From positions 62,001 through 126,000 of the forward strand of contig JAHPZE010000005.1 of assembly GCA_019058365.1 (NCBI GenBank): a stretch of 64,000 bases of DNA, written 5' to 3'. Both the position numbers and the translations under genes were made by a program. This DNA comes from Promethearchaeota archaeon. Lineage in GTDB: Archaea; Asgardarchaeota; Lokiarchaeia; Sigyniarchaeales; SOKP01. Under the pieces are notes generated by a model. The model was given only the letters and a program-made list of their open reading frames with translations. It made no database searches and was not told the origin of the DNA. Shown piece by piece: positions 52,403-61,458 of the stretch; the stretch's first letter is position 1; each line of letters begins with the position of its first letter.

Positions 52403-53446
52403 ATGAATTCACAGTTAATAAAGAAGGCTAAATATCAGAGAAGGATTGATGATAAATACTCTCAATGTTTAACTTGTGAGAGAAAATGTAAGATTTTAAA
52501 TGGAAATGCTGGATTTTGTCAAACACGGATTAATATAGACGGTGAAATTTATTCTATAGTTTATGGATTAATTCCTGCTCTATCGTTTAATCCAATAGAA
52601 AAAAAGCCTTTCTATCATTTTTATCCCGGCAGTACAGCTATAACAATAGGAACTTATGGTTGTAATTTTGCATGTTTTTGGTGTCAAAATCATCACCTTT
52701 CAAAGGCAAACCCTTTAAATCTTTTTCAATTTACTGCATCTGAAGATTATTTTACTCCTAAAAAGCTCATTGAGATTGCATTAAAAAGAAAATGTCAAGG
52801 AACTTCAATATCCTTTAACGAACCTACATTACTGTTTGAATATTCATTAGAAGTATTCAAACTAGCAAAGCAGCATGGATTATATAATACTTATGTTACA
52901 AATGGCTATATGACTGAAGATGTTTTAAGGGATCTAGTAGACGCTGGTCTTGATGCAATGAACATAGACATAAAAGGAGATTCTGATATGATTAAGAAAT
53001 ATTGTGGCGCAAATGTAGATAAAGTATGGAGAAACGCCAAGTTAGCAAAAAACTTAGGTGTTCATATAGAGATAACAACATTATTAATTCAAGGATTTAA
53101 TTCCAATCAAAAAATTATTAGAAAACTTACTGAGAGAATAGTTAGTGAATTAGGTGAACTAACACCATTTCATATCAGTCGGTTCTTTCCTCATTATAAA
53201 GCACAAAACTACGGACTTTCTGAGCCTACACCTTTAGATCTTCTATATGAAGCTTATAAGAATGCAAATGATGTTGGTTTGAAATACATTTACTTAGGGA
53301 ATTTACCTATAAACAATTATGATAATACTTATTGCCCAAAATGTTCTAAACTAGTCATCAAAAGAAAAGTATTTGGGATCAAAGAGTTATATTTAGATTC
53401 TGAGGGAAATTGCAAGTTTTGTGGATTTCCAATTTGTATTATTTGA
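52403..53446 (+). CDS. Radical SAM enzyme, AmmeMemoRadiSam / PflA-like (347 aa)
   Basis: CxxxCxxC cluster at C87, C91, C94 (YGCNFACFWCQN), preceded by C22, C25, C29 and C39 that may bind zinc or a second cluster. The later segments match the AmmeMemoRadiSam family: SFNEPTLLFEYSLE, MNIDIKGD, HISRFFPHYKA and LKYIYLGNLP; a C-terminal CPKC ... CKFC ribbon follows. These enzymes generate a 5'-deoxyadenosyl radical; the natural substrate is not established in general. The usual companions (MEMO1, AMMECR1) are not in the window. It sits between the two MoxR-VWA pairs on the same strand. Confidence 0.85.
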   Translation: MNSQLIKKAKYQRRIDDKYSQCLTCERKCKILNGNAGFCQTRINIDGEIYSIVYGLIPALSFNPIEKKPFYHFYPGSTAITIGTYGCNFACFWCQNHHLSKANPLNLFQFTASEDYFTPKKLIEIALKRKCQGTSISFNEPTLLFEYSLEVFKLAKQHGLYNTYVTNGYMTEDVLRDLVDAGLDAMNIDIKGDSDMIKKYCGANVDKVWRNAKLAKNLGVHIEITTLLIQGFNSNQKIIRKLTERIVSELGELTPFHISRFFPHYKAQNYGLSEPTPLDLLYEAYKNANDVGLKYIYLGNLPINNYDNTYCPKCSKLVIKRKVFGIKELYLDSEGNCKFCGFPICII

Positions 53447-53470
53447 TTTTTTTCTTCAACTTTTTTTTAT
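53447..53470 (+). terminator. Poly-T terminator candidate after the radical SAM gene
   Basis: Two T-runs (seven and eight or more) directly after the stop codon, the archaeal terminator style, before a new TATA-like box. Confidence 0.45.
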
Positions 53471-53487
53471 TAATTCAAATAAGATGT

Positions 53488-53500
53488 AGTTTTTAAATAG
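53488..53500 (+). promoter_or_regulatory. Archaeal TATA-like box for the second MoxR-VWA unit
   Basis: AGTTTTTAAATAG about 60-70 nt before the next start. Together with the T-runs it suggests that the second MoxR-VWA-SWIM set is a separate transcript. Confidence 0.4.
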
Positions 53501-53560
53501 CACTTAGTAATTATTTTTAGAAGTACAAGAATTCAAATTTCATTTTTAAAGGTTTAAAAA

Positions 53561-54673
53561 ATGGCGAAAAAACCATTATCTAAAACGACAACCTCATCAA
53601 AATCTTCTCCATCTAAAATTCCAACATTAAAATCTCCTGAAGTAGCACCCACTCAAAAAAAACCCCCCACGTCAATATCTAAAAAAAAAAAACCAATAGA
53701 TAATCTGTCAATTTTAAAAACTTCTCCATATTTGAAACAATCATCAAAGTCTCAGACATCTGGAAAACATTTTACTTTAAAAGAATTGTTTGAGAGAAAT
53801 CTGCTTTCTCAAAAGGAAGAAAAGATGGAAATTATATTAAGTGGACAATATCAAGATGCCCTTGATTTAATGTATGAAGCCGACGCATCAAATCTATACC
53901 CAATTTTAGTGGGACCACCAGGGATTGGCAAAACAACATTATGTCGGTATTATGCCCAATTAAGGGCAGAAATTACGGGAAATGATTCATTTGAGTGGAT
54001 AACTTTTGATGAATCGACTAAACCGGCTCATCTTGTTGGAAGTTTCAACCCTGCAACTACAATACAAAAAGGATTTTCTTTTGAAGCATTTAATCCAGGA
54101 CCTTTAATTAAATCAATGTTAAATGGAGGTTTATTTCTTGCGAATGAAATCAATCGAGCAACTGAATATACTCAAAATTCACTTCTTGAACCATTAGAAG
54201 AAAAAACCTTAGCAATTCCACATATAGGAAGAATAAAAGCATCGCCAGGATTTTTCTTTATCGGCGCCATGAATCCTTCTGAATTAGTAGGTACGCATAG
54301 ATTAGGAGAAGCATTAAAAGATAGGTTTAATGTATGGATTGAACTTGATTATCCTGATAAGAAAACAGAGATGAAGATAATTGAACATAATAATCCATAT
54401 TATAAAATAAACGAGAGCACACTTGAGAAAATATATTTGATTATTAATAGAACTCGTACTCATCATCAAATCCAAACACCTGCTAGTTTAAGGAGTGGCA
54501 TCGCGCTGGCACGTCTTACCGGAGTAGCACAAAAGAAAGTTAAAAAGGATCCAGATAAAATTCTTGGGGATATTGCTAGTAATGTGTTATTCGGAGCGAT
54601 ACAAACAAAACCTGGAGTTAAAATAAATGATGTTATTAAAAATATCATTTCCCAAGTTGTAGGTTCTGCATAA
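53561..54673 (+). CDS. MoxR-family AAA+ ATPase, second copy with Ser/Thr/Lys-rich N-terminus (370 aa)
   Basis: Residues 1-65 are low-complexity (Ser, Thr, Lys, Pro), a probable flexible tail. The AAA core has Walker A GPPGIGKT (118-125), the MoxR motif GSFNPATTIQKGFSFEAFNP, Walker B/NEINRATEYTQN (about 195-206), and GAMNPSELVGT with EALKDRFNVW. It clearly belongs to the MoxR clade and more typically so than the first copy. The VWA partner starts 37 nt downstream. ATG 53561. Confidence 0.9.
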   Translation: MAKKPLSKTTTSSKSSPSKIPTLKSPEVAPTQKKPPTSISKKKKPIDNLSILKTSPYLKQSSKSQTSGKHFTLKELFERNLLSQKEEKMEIILSGQYQDALDLMYEADASNLYPILVGPPGIGKTTLCRYYAQLRAEITGNDSFEWITFDESTKPAHLVGSFNPATTIQKGFSFEAFNPGPLIKSMLNGGLFLANEINRATEYTQNSLLEPLEEKTLAIPHIGRIKASPGFFFIGAMNPSELVGTHRLGEALKDRFNVWIELDYPDKKTEMKIIEHNNPYYKINESTLEKIYLIINRTRTHHQIQTPASLRSGIALARLTGVAQKKVKKDPDKILGDIASNVLFGAIQTKPGVKINDVIKNIISQVVGSA

Positions 54674-54710
54674 ATTAAAAATTCAATTCATTTAAGAGAA
54701 GGTAAAGATT

Positions 54711-57323
54711 GTGATATTATTTCCAACTAATCCCGTTTGGTTTTCTCTTAAATTTATAAATGCTTTGAGAAAGCATGAAAAGTGTATAATTAAACCATCT
54801 GTTAGGCAAGCTATTGCTATGTGCAAGCTAATATTCGCAAGATTTTTAAATAGGGGTATGTGTGATATTGAAGATTTTTTAGAAGTTGCAGTAGTAACAA
54901 GCCCCTTAGAAAATCAAGATTTAGCTAAACAATTAGCAAGAGATGTTCTAACTTATGTAGATCCATCAAAAAATACCATCTCTAGTGAAATTAATAATTT
55001 TGATATTTTTGATCATACTAAACCTAAAGATTTAGTAGATGATATTGCACAAGATTTTAGCGATTTGGATGAAATTTATGATGATTTAGAGCTCTTGAAA
55101 GACTTTTTTGGTGAGATCGAAGGCTTAGATTTGGAAACGATGATGGAATCAACTTTTAATACTTTTTTTGATAGATTTGCTAATGAACTTGAGGAAGATC
55201 CATATAAAACAGCACTAGATGTAATAGAAAGAAATTCAATTGTAAATTTTGAAAAAATCCCGGATCTCAAATCTTTATTAAAAAAAGCAAAAGATCTTTT
55301 AAGGAAAAAAGTAAATCATTTAGAACCGGAAGATATTGATTTTGCAAGAAAATTAGGAATTCTTGATGATATAATTGAGGAATCTAGTGTTGCCAGAGAA
55401 AAGATATTGTCTCAATTTGCTAAAGATAAAACTTTAAGTAGAGAGGAAAAAGGAAAACCAAAAGCTGATAATATAATTGGATTAAAGAAATCTTTAGAAA
55501 AGACTTTTCAAAAAAGTTTTTATGATGCCTTAAACCTTGCTGAATTTGGGTTAAAAGGGAAAATCCTTGATAATAAAGAAAAAGAGACTATGAAGAAACT
55601 TTTTAAAGAAAGTTTGAAACAGGGAAATCGAAATCTCAATGATCTATTTAGAGCTACTAAAGTAATGGGTTCGAATCTTGATATTGAGAAGCAAGATTTA
55701 GACCATATTATTGATAATAGTTTAGATTTACCCTTTAAAGATGCTCTTCAGAGTGTTAAGAATTATGATCAATATTTTGGTGGGAGTCTAAGTGATAAGT
55801 ATTTAGAGAAATATAGTAATGATTTAGATACCATCAATAAGAAATATAATTTAGAGGATATCCGAAAAATTTTAATAAAAAATCCAACAAAGACCCCTTC
55901 ATGGCGAAAATTATTGTCTAAAACAATCGATAAAGAAGTTCAAGAACTCAAAAAAAATTATGCTAAAACTGAGGTATTAAATGCACAAATGAAAAATTTA
56001 GCAGATACATTAATTGCATCTCAAGATGAATGCTCTGATTTTGTTTGTAACGCTCAGTTATCTACTAAAATCCAAGATGTAGTAAATAAAACCACAGAAA
56101 TTGCAGTAAATAAAAATGTATTAAGAAATCTTATTAAAAATTTTAATGAAATGGGATTTCTTCCTAATCTTGATTCCATCAGGAAAGCGGGAAAACAATT
56201 AAAAATGTCAGAAGCAGAGATTCTTAGTTTGATAGAAGCAAATTTTAAATACTTTAAGAAAATGGTAGAAGAACACTCAACAACTTATCAAGGCTATAAA
56301 GATTATCTTAAGCAGTTAAAACTTACACCTCAACAAGTTGATCAGATCATAAGAAGCGCCATGGGGACCGTACCACCCAAAACTACTAACTTAGATGCAC
56401 TAAGTGTATTAAGTGAAAAACTTTTATCCCAAGTTCTTAATACTGCTGAAAGCATGGGTGATACAGCTTTAAATTCTGCATTTTCTTCTTTAGGTGCAGG
56501 TAGTGGGTTAGATCTTCTTGAGCAATGGTTTTTTTCAAGACATAATATCTCGGCAAAGGTTAAAAGAAAACTAAAAGAGATTATCAAACACATTATGATA
56601 GATCTTGGGATACGTTCGGCAAATTCTCTAATTGGCTCAGCTAATTCAGGTCCAATTGTAGAAAATATAGTAATTCCTTATACACCTGGTGATGACTTTG
56701 AATTAATAGATCTTGAGGAAACAATAAACAATCTACTAGAGGGAGGTAAAACAGTTGATTTGATTTCTAATGATGATTTTTTAGTAGCTAAAACAAGTCA
56801 AGGACTTCGTTGTTTGGTCCTGGAATTGGATATTAGTGGGAGTATGACAGGACAGAAATTATCGCAAATGGCTCTTTGTGCTACTATGTTAGTCTATGCA
56901 TTCAAGCCAGAAGAGCTAGCTCTTACATTTTTTGAATCTAATACTCAAAGGGTAAAGAATCTCGATGAGGATGTTGAGTTAGAAAGAGTCGTTGATGAAT
57001 TATTAGAAATTCAAGCTAGGGGTGGTACATGTATAAATTTTGCCCTTAAATGGGCGAATCATCAATTTGAGAAAAAAACTCGATCCAAACATAAATTAAA
57101 TGTGCTCTTTACTGATGCCGACGTATTTGATCTTAATAATAGTCTTATAGAATTGAAGAAAATGAGTGAAAAGAACGTTAAATTTGTTATGGTCGTGCCT
57201 AAATTTAATTTTTCTCCTGTTATGGCTAGAAAAATGGTTGAGGAAGCAAACGGAGTTCTTTTAACATTGAATCAGTGGAGAGAATTTCCAAAATTAATTT
57301 CTGAAATTATTACTAACCAATAA
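54711..57323 (+). CDS. Large VWA protein with long helical N-terminus (870 aa)
   Basis: Residues 1-650 are mostly charged helices without a recognised domain; an N-terminal block (about 1-90) may contact the ATPase. The VWA domain at about 700-870 has MIDAS DISGSMTG (Asp707), GGTCINFALKWANHQ and FTDADVFD, so the metal site looks intact. GTG 54711 follows GAAGGT by about 8 nt. Placed with the MoxR gene upstream and the SWIM protein 23 nt downstream. In MoxR-VWA systems the VWA protein links the ATPase to a client; no client is obvious beyond the SWIM protein. Confidence 0.85.
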   Translation: MILFPTNPVWFSLKFINALRKHEKCIIKPSVRQAIAMCKLIFARFLNRGMCDIEDFLEVAVVTSPLENQDLAKQLARDVLTYVDPSKNTISSEINNFDIFDHTKPKDLVDDIAQDFSDLDEIYDDLELLKDFFGEIEGLDLETMMESTFNTFFDRFANELEEDPYKTALDVIERNSIVNFEKIPDLKSLLKKAKDLLRKKVNHLEPEDIDFARKLGILDDIIEESSVAREKILSQFAKDKTLSREEKGKPKADNIIGLKKSLEKTFQKSFYDALNLAEFGLKGKILDNKEKETMKKLFKESLKQGNRNLNDLFRATKVMGSNLDIEKQDLDHIIDNSLDLPFKDALQSVKNYDQYFGGSLSDKYLEKYSNDLDTINKKYNLEDIRKILIKNPTKTPSWRKLLSKTIDKEVQELKKNYAKTEVLNAQMKNLADTLIASQDECSDFVCNAQLSTKIQDVVNKTTEIAVNKNVLRNLIKNFNEMGFLPNLDSIRKAGKQLKMSEAEILSLIEANFKYFKKMVEEHSTTYQGYKDYLKQLKLTPQQVDQIIRSAMGTVPPKTTNLDALSVLSEKLLSQVLNTAESMGDTALNSAFSSLGAGSGLDLLEQWFFSRHNISAKVKRKLKEIIKHIMIDLGIRSANSLIGSANSGPIVENIVIPYTPGDDFELIDLEETINNLLEGGKTVDLISNDDFLVAKTSQGLRCLVLELDISGSMTGQKLSQMALCATMLVYAFKPEELALTFFESNTQRVKNLDEDVELERVVDELLEIQARGGTCINFALKWANHQFEKKTRSKHKLNVLFTDADVFDLNNSLIELKKMSEKNVKFVMVVPKFNFSPVMARKMVEEANGVLLTLNQWREFPKLISEIITNQ

Positions 57324-57343
57324 GAAAACTTTCTTAAACTATA

Positions 57344-57349
57344 GAGGTG
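57344..57349 (+). promoter_or_regulatory. Shine-Dalgarno overlapping the only canonical start (SWIM gene)
   Basis: GAGGTG. GTG 57347 is inside it; ATT 57353 and ATA 57356 follow in frame at 3 and 6 nt. Confidence 0.45.
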
Positions 57350-59686
57350 TTAATTATAGATTTAAAAAACAATCTTAAAAATGCAGACTCTTTCAAGAGG
57401 CATGTCCAAGGAGCTAGATTTAATAGAGGAACTAATATCCCTAATAAAAATATTATTAATTTTAATGTTGAAAAAGATCCAGTTATTAAAGTGATAGCAG
57501 AGCTTCAAGGATCAGGAAATTCTCGGTATGTTATTAATATTTTTCAAGATAATACTGGATTTAAAATCATACATGACTGTCCTGATTTTAAAAAAGGGAC
57601 AAAATTTTGTAAACACATTGTTAAAATTTTATTATTACTTGAAAATCAAGTTTGTCAAACAATTTGTCAGAGTATTTCCAGAATGTTTTTTACCTCAGAT
57701 TTTGGATTGGTTAAAAAAAGCAAGACGACAAGCTATATTCTTAAAGCTGAAGATTTAATTAAGCAAGCTAAGTATTATGAAGCTATTAATTTCCTACATC
57801 AAGCATTTGATGAATCGAAAAATTTTGAATATATCTTAAAAATAGGTGAAATTACGCTAAATTATGATTTCTACGATCAGTTCTTAAAATATTCTATACA
57901 ATTTAAAGAATTAGCAGATAAATATTTAACTGAATATCCAAAAATTATAAGCACAGCAATTTCTAACTTCGACAATTTTAACTTTTCAAAGAAGGTTGAG
58001 ATTTTAATCAATAGTCAAATTTTAATGATGAATTTTCCAAAACTTCTCATGCTGGATGTTTTAAAACATATAACAATAAATGAAATTGAGGAACCAATTC
58101 TAAGATACTTGTTATTGCATAAATTTGAGTCTGAGTTTTATATCATGGATTATTTTAAAGATTTTCCAAAAGATTCTAAATCTAATTTAAAAGATTTAAT
58201 GGAAGAGAATACTTTAGATTTAGTTAATGAAGCGATATTAAATATGGAATCAGAAGAAGAAGTAAAAGCATTTATTACTATAGCACAGAACTGCAAATTT
58301 AACAACGATGGTATAATTTTTTCTAAAGTTCAAGATTACATGAAGAAATTAAAGGATATTTATTTGGAAGGTTTAAAATTAAAGCATGCCTTTCTTCGGT
58401 CTTTAGTTATAGCAAATACGCAAAGTGATAAGTTAAGGCAAATGAAATTTATCAAGAAATATAATTATCCAACTCTCATCTGGACTTCACCATACAAAAG
58501 TGAAACACCTTTACATTATTATATTCTTGAAAAGTGTGGATTTGAGAGCCATCATCTTGAATATACTGATATTAATAATTTTATTGAGAATTATCCTGTA
58601 TTTAAAGATATTTTCCGTGGAAATAATCCAGTACGTTATGAAGTTAAAAATTTTTGGGGCGATTATGAACCGAAAATAAAAAACACTGTCCAATCTAATC
58701 AAAAAGTTGAATTAGACTATGAATTAAATCTACAAGATATTAATAAAGTTATTTTAGTCGAATGGGATTTGGCACAAAAACCGATCCTAGGGAGCTATAC
58801 TTGTCAATTTTCTGATGGGTATCTTATACCAGATGGAACTCATCCTCTAACATATGAAATACAACCTTTTGATATAATATTATGTGAAAAAAATCCAGTA
58901 GTAATAAAGAGCCATAATATTAAAATCATGAAACCTCTAAGAAGAATAAATCAGAAAACAGCAATCGAGTTAGTATGGGCTGGTATTGAATATATATCTT
59001 CTTATTTGCCATTGGATCTCATTGAGGAATTAAAAAAATACAAAATTGATGAATTGGACGCTATTGATAAAATTTTTGAGACCTTTAATAATAGTTTCTT
59101 GCCAAATAAAGACTCTTCAAGAAAATTATTTCACGAATTTATTCAAAATAAAATTATAAAGGAGCTCAATCAAGTATATTTGAACGTAATTAATAACACT
59201 AACTATAGAGATAAAATTCTAAGATTGATTGGATTTGAAAGATATTCTGAGATTTTTAAAAAAAGAACGATTTTACAACAGTTTAAACTGGGAGATCTAA
59301 AAAGAAACTCACTCCAAGAATTAAAACGTGATTTTAAGAAATTTATTTTACAAAAATTAGCAGATTTAATAAAAAGTAAGAATTTTGAAGAAATTGATTT
59401 AAAAATTTTAAGAAGATTTCCCAAATTCAAAAAATTAACCCTCAAACTAATTTATGAGTTAAGAAAGCAACTCATTGAGTGCAAGATATATCAAATTGGT
59501 AAAGAATCTTATGATATCCAGAATTTATTCGAAAATTATTATGGTGAGATTATTATTAGGAATGCTTTAAATGTAATTTCGAGTCAAAAAAGACTTAATA
59601 CAATAATATCTGAGGATGATCTTTCAAAAATTCTAGAAAATTTTAACTACTTGAAATTAAAAACACCAAAAATTATTGAAAAATAG
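57347..59686 (+). CDS. SWIM-type zinc-finger protein (779 aa as drawn)
   Basis: Residues 72-92 carry a SWIM-like motif, IIHDCPDFKKG then KFCKHIVK: C78, C88 and H90 match CPxxx ... CxH, but the first cysteine of the canonical CxCx(n)CxH is His76. The remaining ~680 residues are helical and charged, probably a scaffold. SWIM proteins accompany MoxR-VWA pairs in various bacterial genomes, which matches the location, 23 nt after the VWA gene. The drawn GTG start overlaps GAGGTG; ATA 57356 is the better-spaced start. Function unknown; DNA or protein binding by the zinc site is possible. Confidence 0.78.
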   Translation: MLIIDLKNNLKNADSFKRHVQGARFNRGTNIPNKNIINFNVEKDPVIKVIAELQGSGNSRYVINIFQDNTGFKIIHDCPDFKKGTKFCKHIVKILLLLENQVCQTICQSISRMFFTSDFGLVKKSKTTSYILKAEDLIKQAKYYEAINFLHQAFDESKNFEYILKIGEITLNYDFYDQFLKYSIQFKELADKYLTEYPKIISTAISNFDNFNFSKKVEILINSQILMMNFPKLLMLDVLKHITINEIEEPILRYLLLHKFESEFYIMDYFKDFPKDSKSNLKDLMEENTLDLVNEAILNMESEEEVKAFITIAQNCKFNNDGIIFSKVQDYMKKLKDIYLEGLKLKHAFLRSLVIANTQSDKLRQMKFIKKYNYPTLIWTSPYKSETPLHYYILEKCGFESHHLEYTDINNFIENYPVFKDIFRGNNPVRYEVKNFWGDYEPKIKNTVQSNQKVELDYELNLQDINKVILVEWDLAQKPILGSYTCQFSDGYLIPDGTHPLTYEIQPFDIILCEKNPVVIKSHNIKIMKPLRRINQKTAIELVWAGIEYISSYLPLDLIEELKKYKIDELDAIDKIFETFNNSFLPNKDSSRKLFHEFIQNKIIKELNQVYLNVINNTNYRDKILRLIGFERYSEIFKKRTILQQFKLGDLKRNSLQELKRDFKKFILQKLADLIKSKNFEEIDLKILRRFPKFKKLTLKLIYELRKQLIECKIYQIGKESYDIQNLFENYYGEIIIRNALNVISSQKRLNTIISEDDLSKILENFNYLKLKTPKIIEK

Positions 59687-59749
59687 GTTAATCAAATTAT
59701 ACTTCTTATAGGAATAAAGTTATAATTCTGTAAGTTATATTTATTTTTT

Positions 59750-60583
59750 ATGACTGAATTATTTGCTGAAAATATTAATGGAATAAAAATCTGTTATGAA
59801 ATTTATGGAGAAGGATACCCGGTATTTCTTGTACATGGATTTGCTGCTAAAAAAGAGTATTGGATTGCACAAATTAGTGACTTATCTAAAAAGTTCAAAG
59901 TAATAACACTAGATAATCGGGGTGCTGGAAAATCTGATAGACCGAATATACCCTACACGATGGAGATGTTAGTTGATGATTTAAAGGGATTAATGGATTT
60001 TTTGAAAATTGATAAAGCACATCTTATTGGGCACTCTTTGGGGGGAGCTGTAATACAACATTTTGCCGTAAAATATCCTGAGTGCGTTAATAGGATAATA
60101 CTCATTTGCTCATTTCCAGATTTACCACTCGATGAAGTGGGCACAAGAATGTATAAAGAAAACCATATTGCTATATATGAAGCAAGATTAAAGGATCCAA
60201 TCAAATCCTTTTATGATAAAATTAAATTAAGATTCTCTCGCGAATTTATTAAATTAATGAAGGAAGATCCTAAGAAGAAATTCCATGGAATTTTTTCTGC
60301 GAATGATTTAATGGAAAGTGAAAAAATAAATCCCGTAACCCCTCAAGATATTAACAACCTAACTAATACTTTAATCACTTATAGAGTCTTGAATCGATTG
60401 CAAGAAATTAAAAATGAAACTCTAATAATTGCAGGAGATAAAGATAAACTTGCTCCTAAAGCGGCAAGGGACAAGTTGCATGAAAAGATTCCAAATAATA
60501 CATTAAAAATAATTCTAGGAAGCCACTGGGTTAATTTAGAAAAAGCTCCAGAAGTAAATAAAGTTATTTTAGACTTTTTATAG
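59750..60583 (+). CDS. Alpha/beta hydrolase, tandem family member 1 (277 aa)
   Basis: Alpha/beta hydrolase fold: HGFAAKKEYW oxyanion region, LDNRGAGKSDRP, nucleophile Ser96 in GHSLGG, acid in AGDKDKLAP, histidine in LGSHWVNLEKAPE near the C-terminus. It shares 40-50% visible identity with the three downstream family members (starting MTELFAENINGIKICYE), which begin with nearly the same residues. Substrate unknown; esters, lactones or C-C bond hydrolysis as in MhpC-like enzymes are possible. ATG 59750. Confidence 0.85.
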   Translation: MTELFAENINGIKICYEIYGEGYPVFLVHGFAAKKEYWIAQISDLSKKFKVITLDNRGAGKSDRPNIPYTMEMLVDDLKGLMDFLKIDKAHLIGHSLGGAVIQHFAVKYPECVNRIILICSFPDLPLDEVGTRMYKENHIAIYEARLKDPIKSFYDKIKLRFSREFIKLMKEDPKKKFHGIFSANDLMESEKINPVTPQDINNLTNTLITYRVLNRLQEIKNETLIIAGDKDKLAPKAARDKLHEKIPNNTLKIILGSHWVNLEKAPEVNKVILDFL

Positions 60584-60587
60584 ATAT

Positions 60588-61352
60588 TTAATTTCTTCCA
60601 AAATGGAGTTTCAACCATTCAATTGTATGCTTTATAAACTCTTTTAGATATTTCTCTTCGATTTCATGAGTAGCATTTTCTACTGGCACAAACCTGTTTT
60701 CATCTTTTTTTGGTAGAAAATTAAATGCTTTCCTTGTTAAATCACATGGTGTTTTTTCATCAGCTTTTCCAACTACAATTAATACGGGGTAATCAAACTT
60801 TTTTAGATGATTTTTTACTCGAAATTTAGCAAAATCTGTCATATAAGTCATATCTATAATTATAGGTTTCCCCTCTACAGATGATGGAATTTCTACAGGA
60901 CCTTTGTCTAAATCCCTGAACCAATCTGCTTGATCGTCAGTAGTATGAAGAAACAAAACTGGTGCCCAAAAAATGTACGTTTTGATTCCTGGTAAATTAG
61001 TTCCTAGTATGGTAAGCCCTCCGAATGATAAACCTAATACAGCTATATTTTGATAACCTTGATTTTGAACCCATTTATATACTGATTCTACATCTTCAAT
61101 CTGTTTAAATAGAGTCACAGGTACTCTCTCATTTTCTCCAGATCCTGTAAAATCAAAAATAAGTCCGTCAATACCTTTATTATTACAAGCATTTGCTAAT
61201 GCAGGAAAATGACCGTGTTCATATTTATCTCCCGTAAAACCATGACACATTATTAGAATTGACGATTTTTTTGCTTCTTTATTATGTATAAAATGGATCC
61301 CATGAAGATCACTACCTGTAGTACTTAAAATTAGCACTTTTTCTTCAATCAT
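60588..61352 (-). CDS. Alpha/beta hydrolase of a different subfamily (254 aa)
   Basis: Nucleophile in GLSFGG (near residue 105), oxyanion CHGFTGDKYEHGHFP, acid in VGKADEKTP, histidine in NATHEIEEK. It resembles esterase/lipase-like peptide or acyl hydrolases (DLH-like) rather than the tandem family beside it. It is inserted in opposite orientation between members 1 and 2 of that family, with its stop 5 nt from the stop of member 1. Substrate unknown. The start is ATG 61352. Confidence 0.85.
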   Translation of the reverse strand: MIEEKVLILSTTGSDLHGIHFIHNKEAKKSSILIMCHGFTGDKYEHGHFPALANACNNKGIDGLIFDFTGSGENERVPVTLFKQIEDVESVYKWVQNQGYQNIAVLGLSFGGLTILGTNLPGIKTYIFWAPVLFLHTTDDQADWFRDLDKGPVEIPSSVEGKPIIIDMTYMTDFAKFRVKNHLKKFDYPVLIVVGKADEKTPCDLTRKAFNFLPKKDENRFVPVENATHEIEEKYLKEFIKHTIEWLKLHFGRN

Positions 61353-61458
61353 AGATTTTCCCTAGTTACGATACTTTAAACGTATTTAATTAAAGATTTT
61401 ATAATTCTTAAAATTACTTTATGATAATACTTATTATTTTTCTGTTTTTTTAATAGAT

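Noticed and set aside
55660..55680. GGTTCGAATC-like sequence that resembles a tRNA T-arm
   Set aside because: It lies inside the intact 870-residue VWA coding frame and there is no matching acceptor stem or anticodon arm around it.
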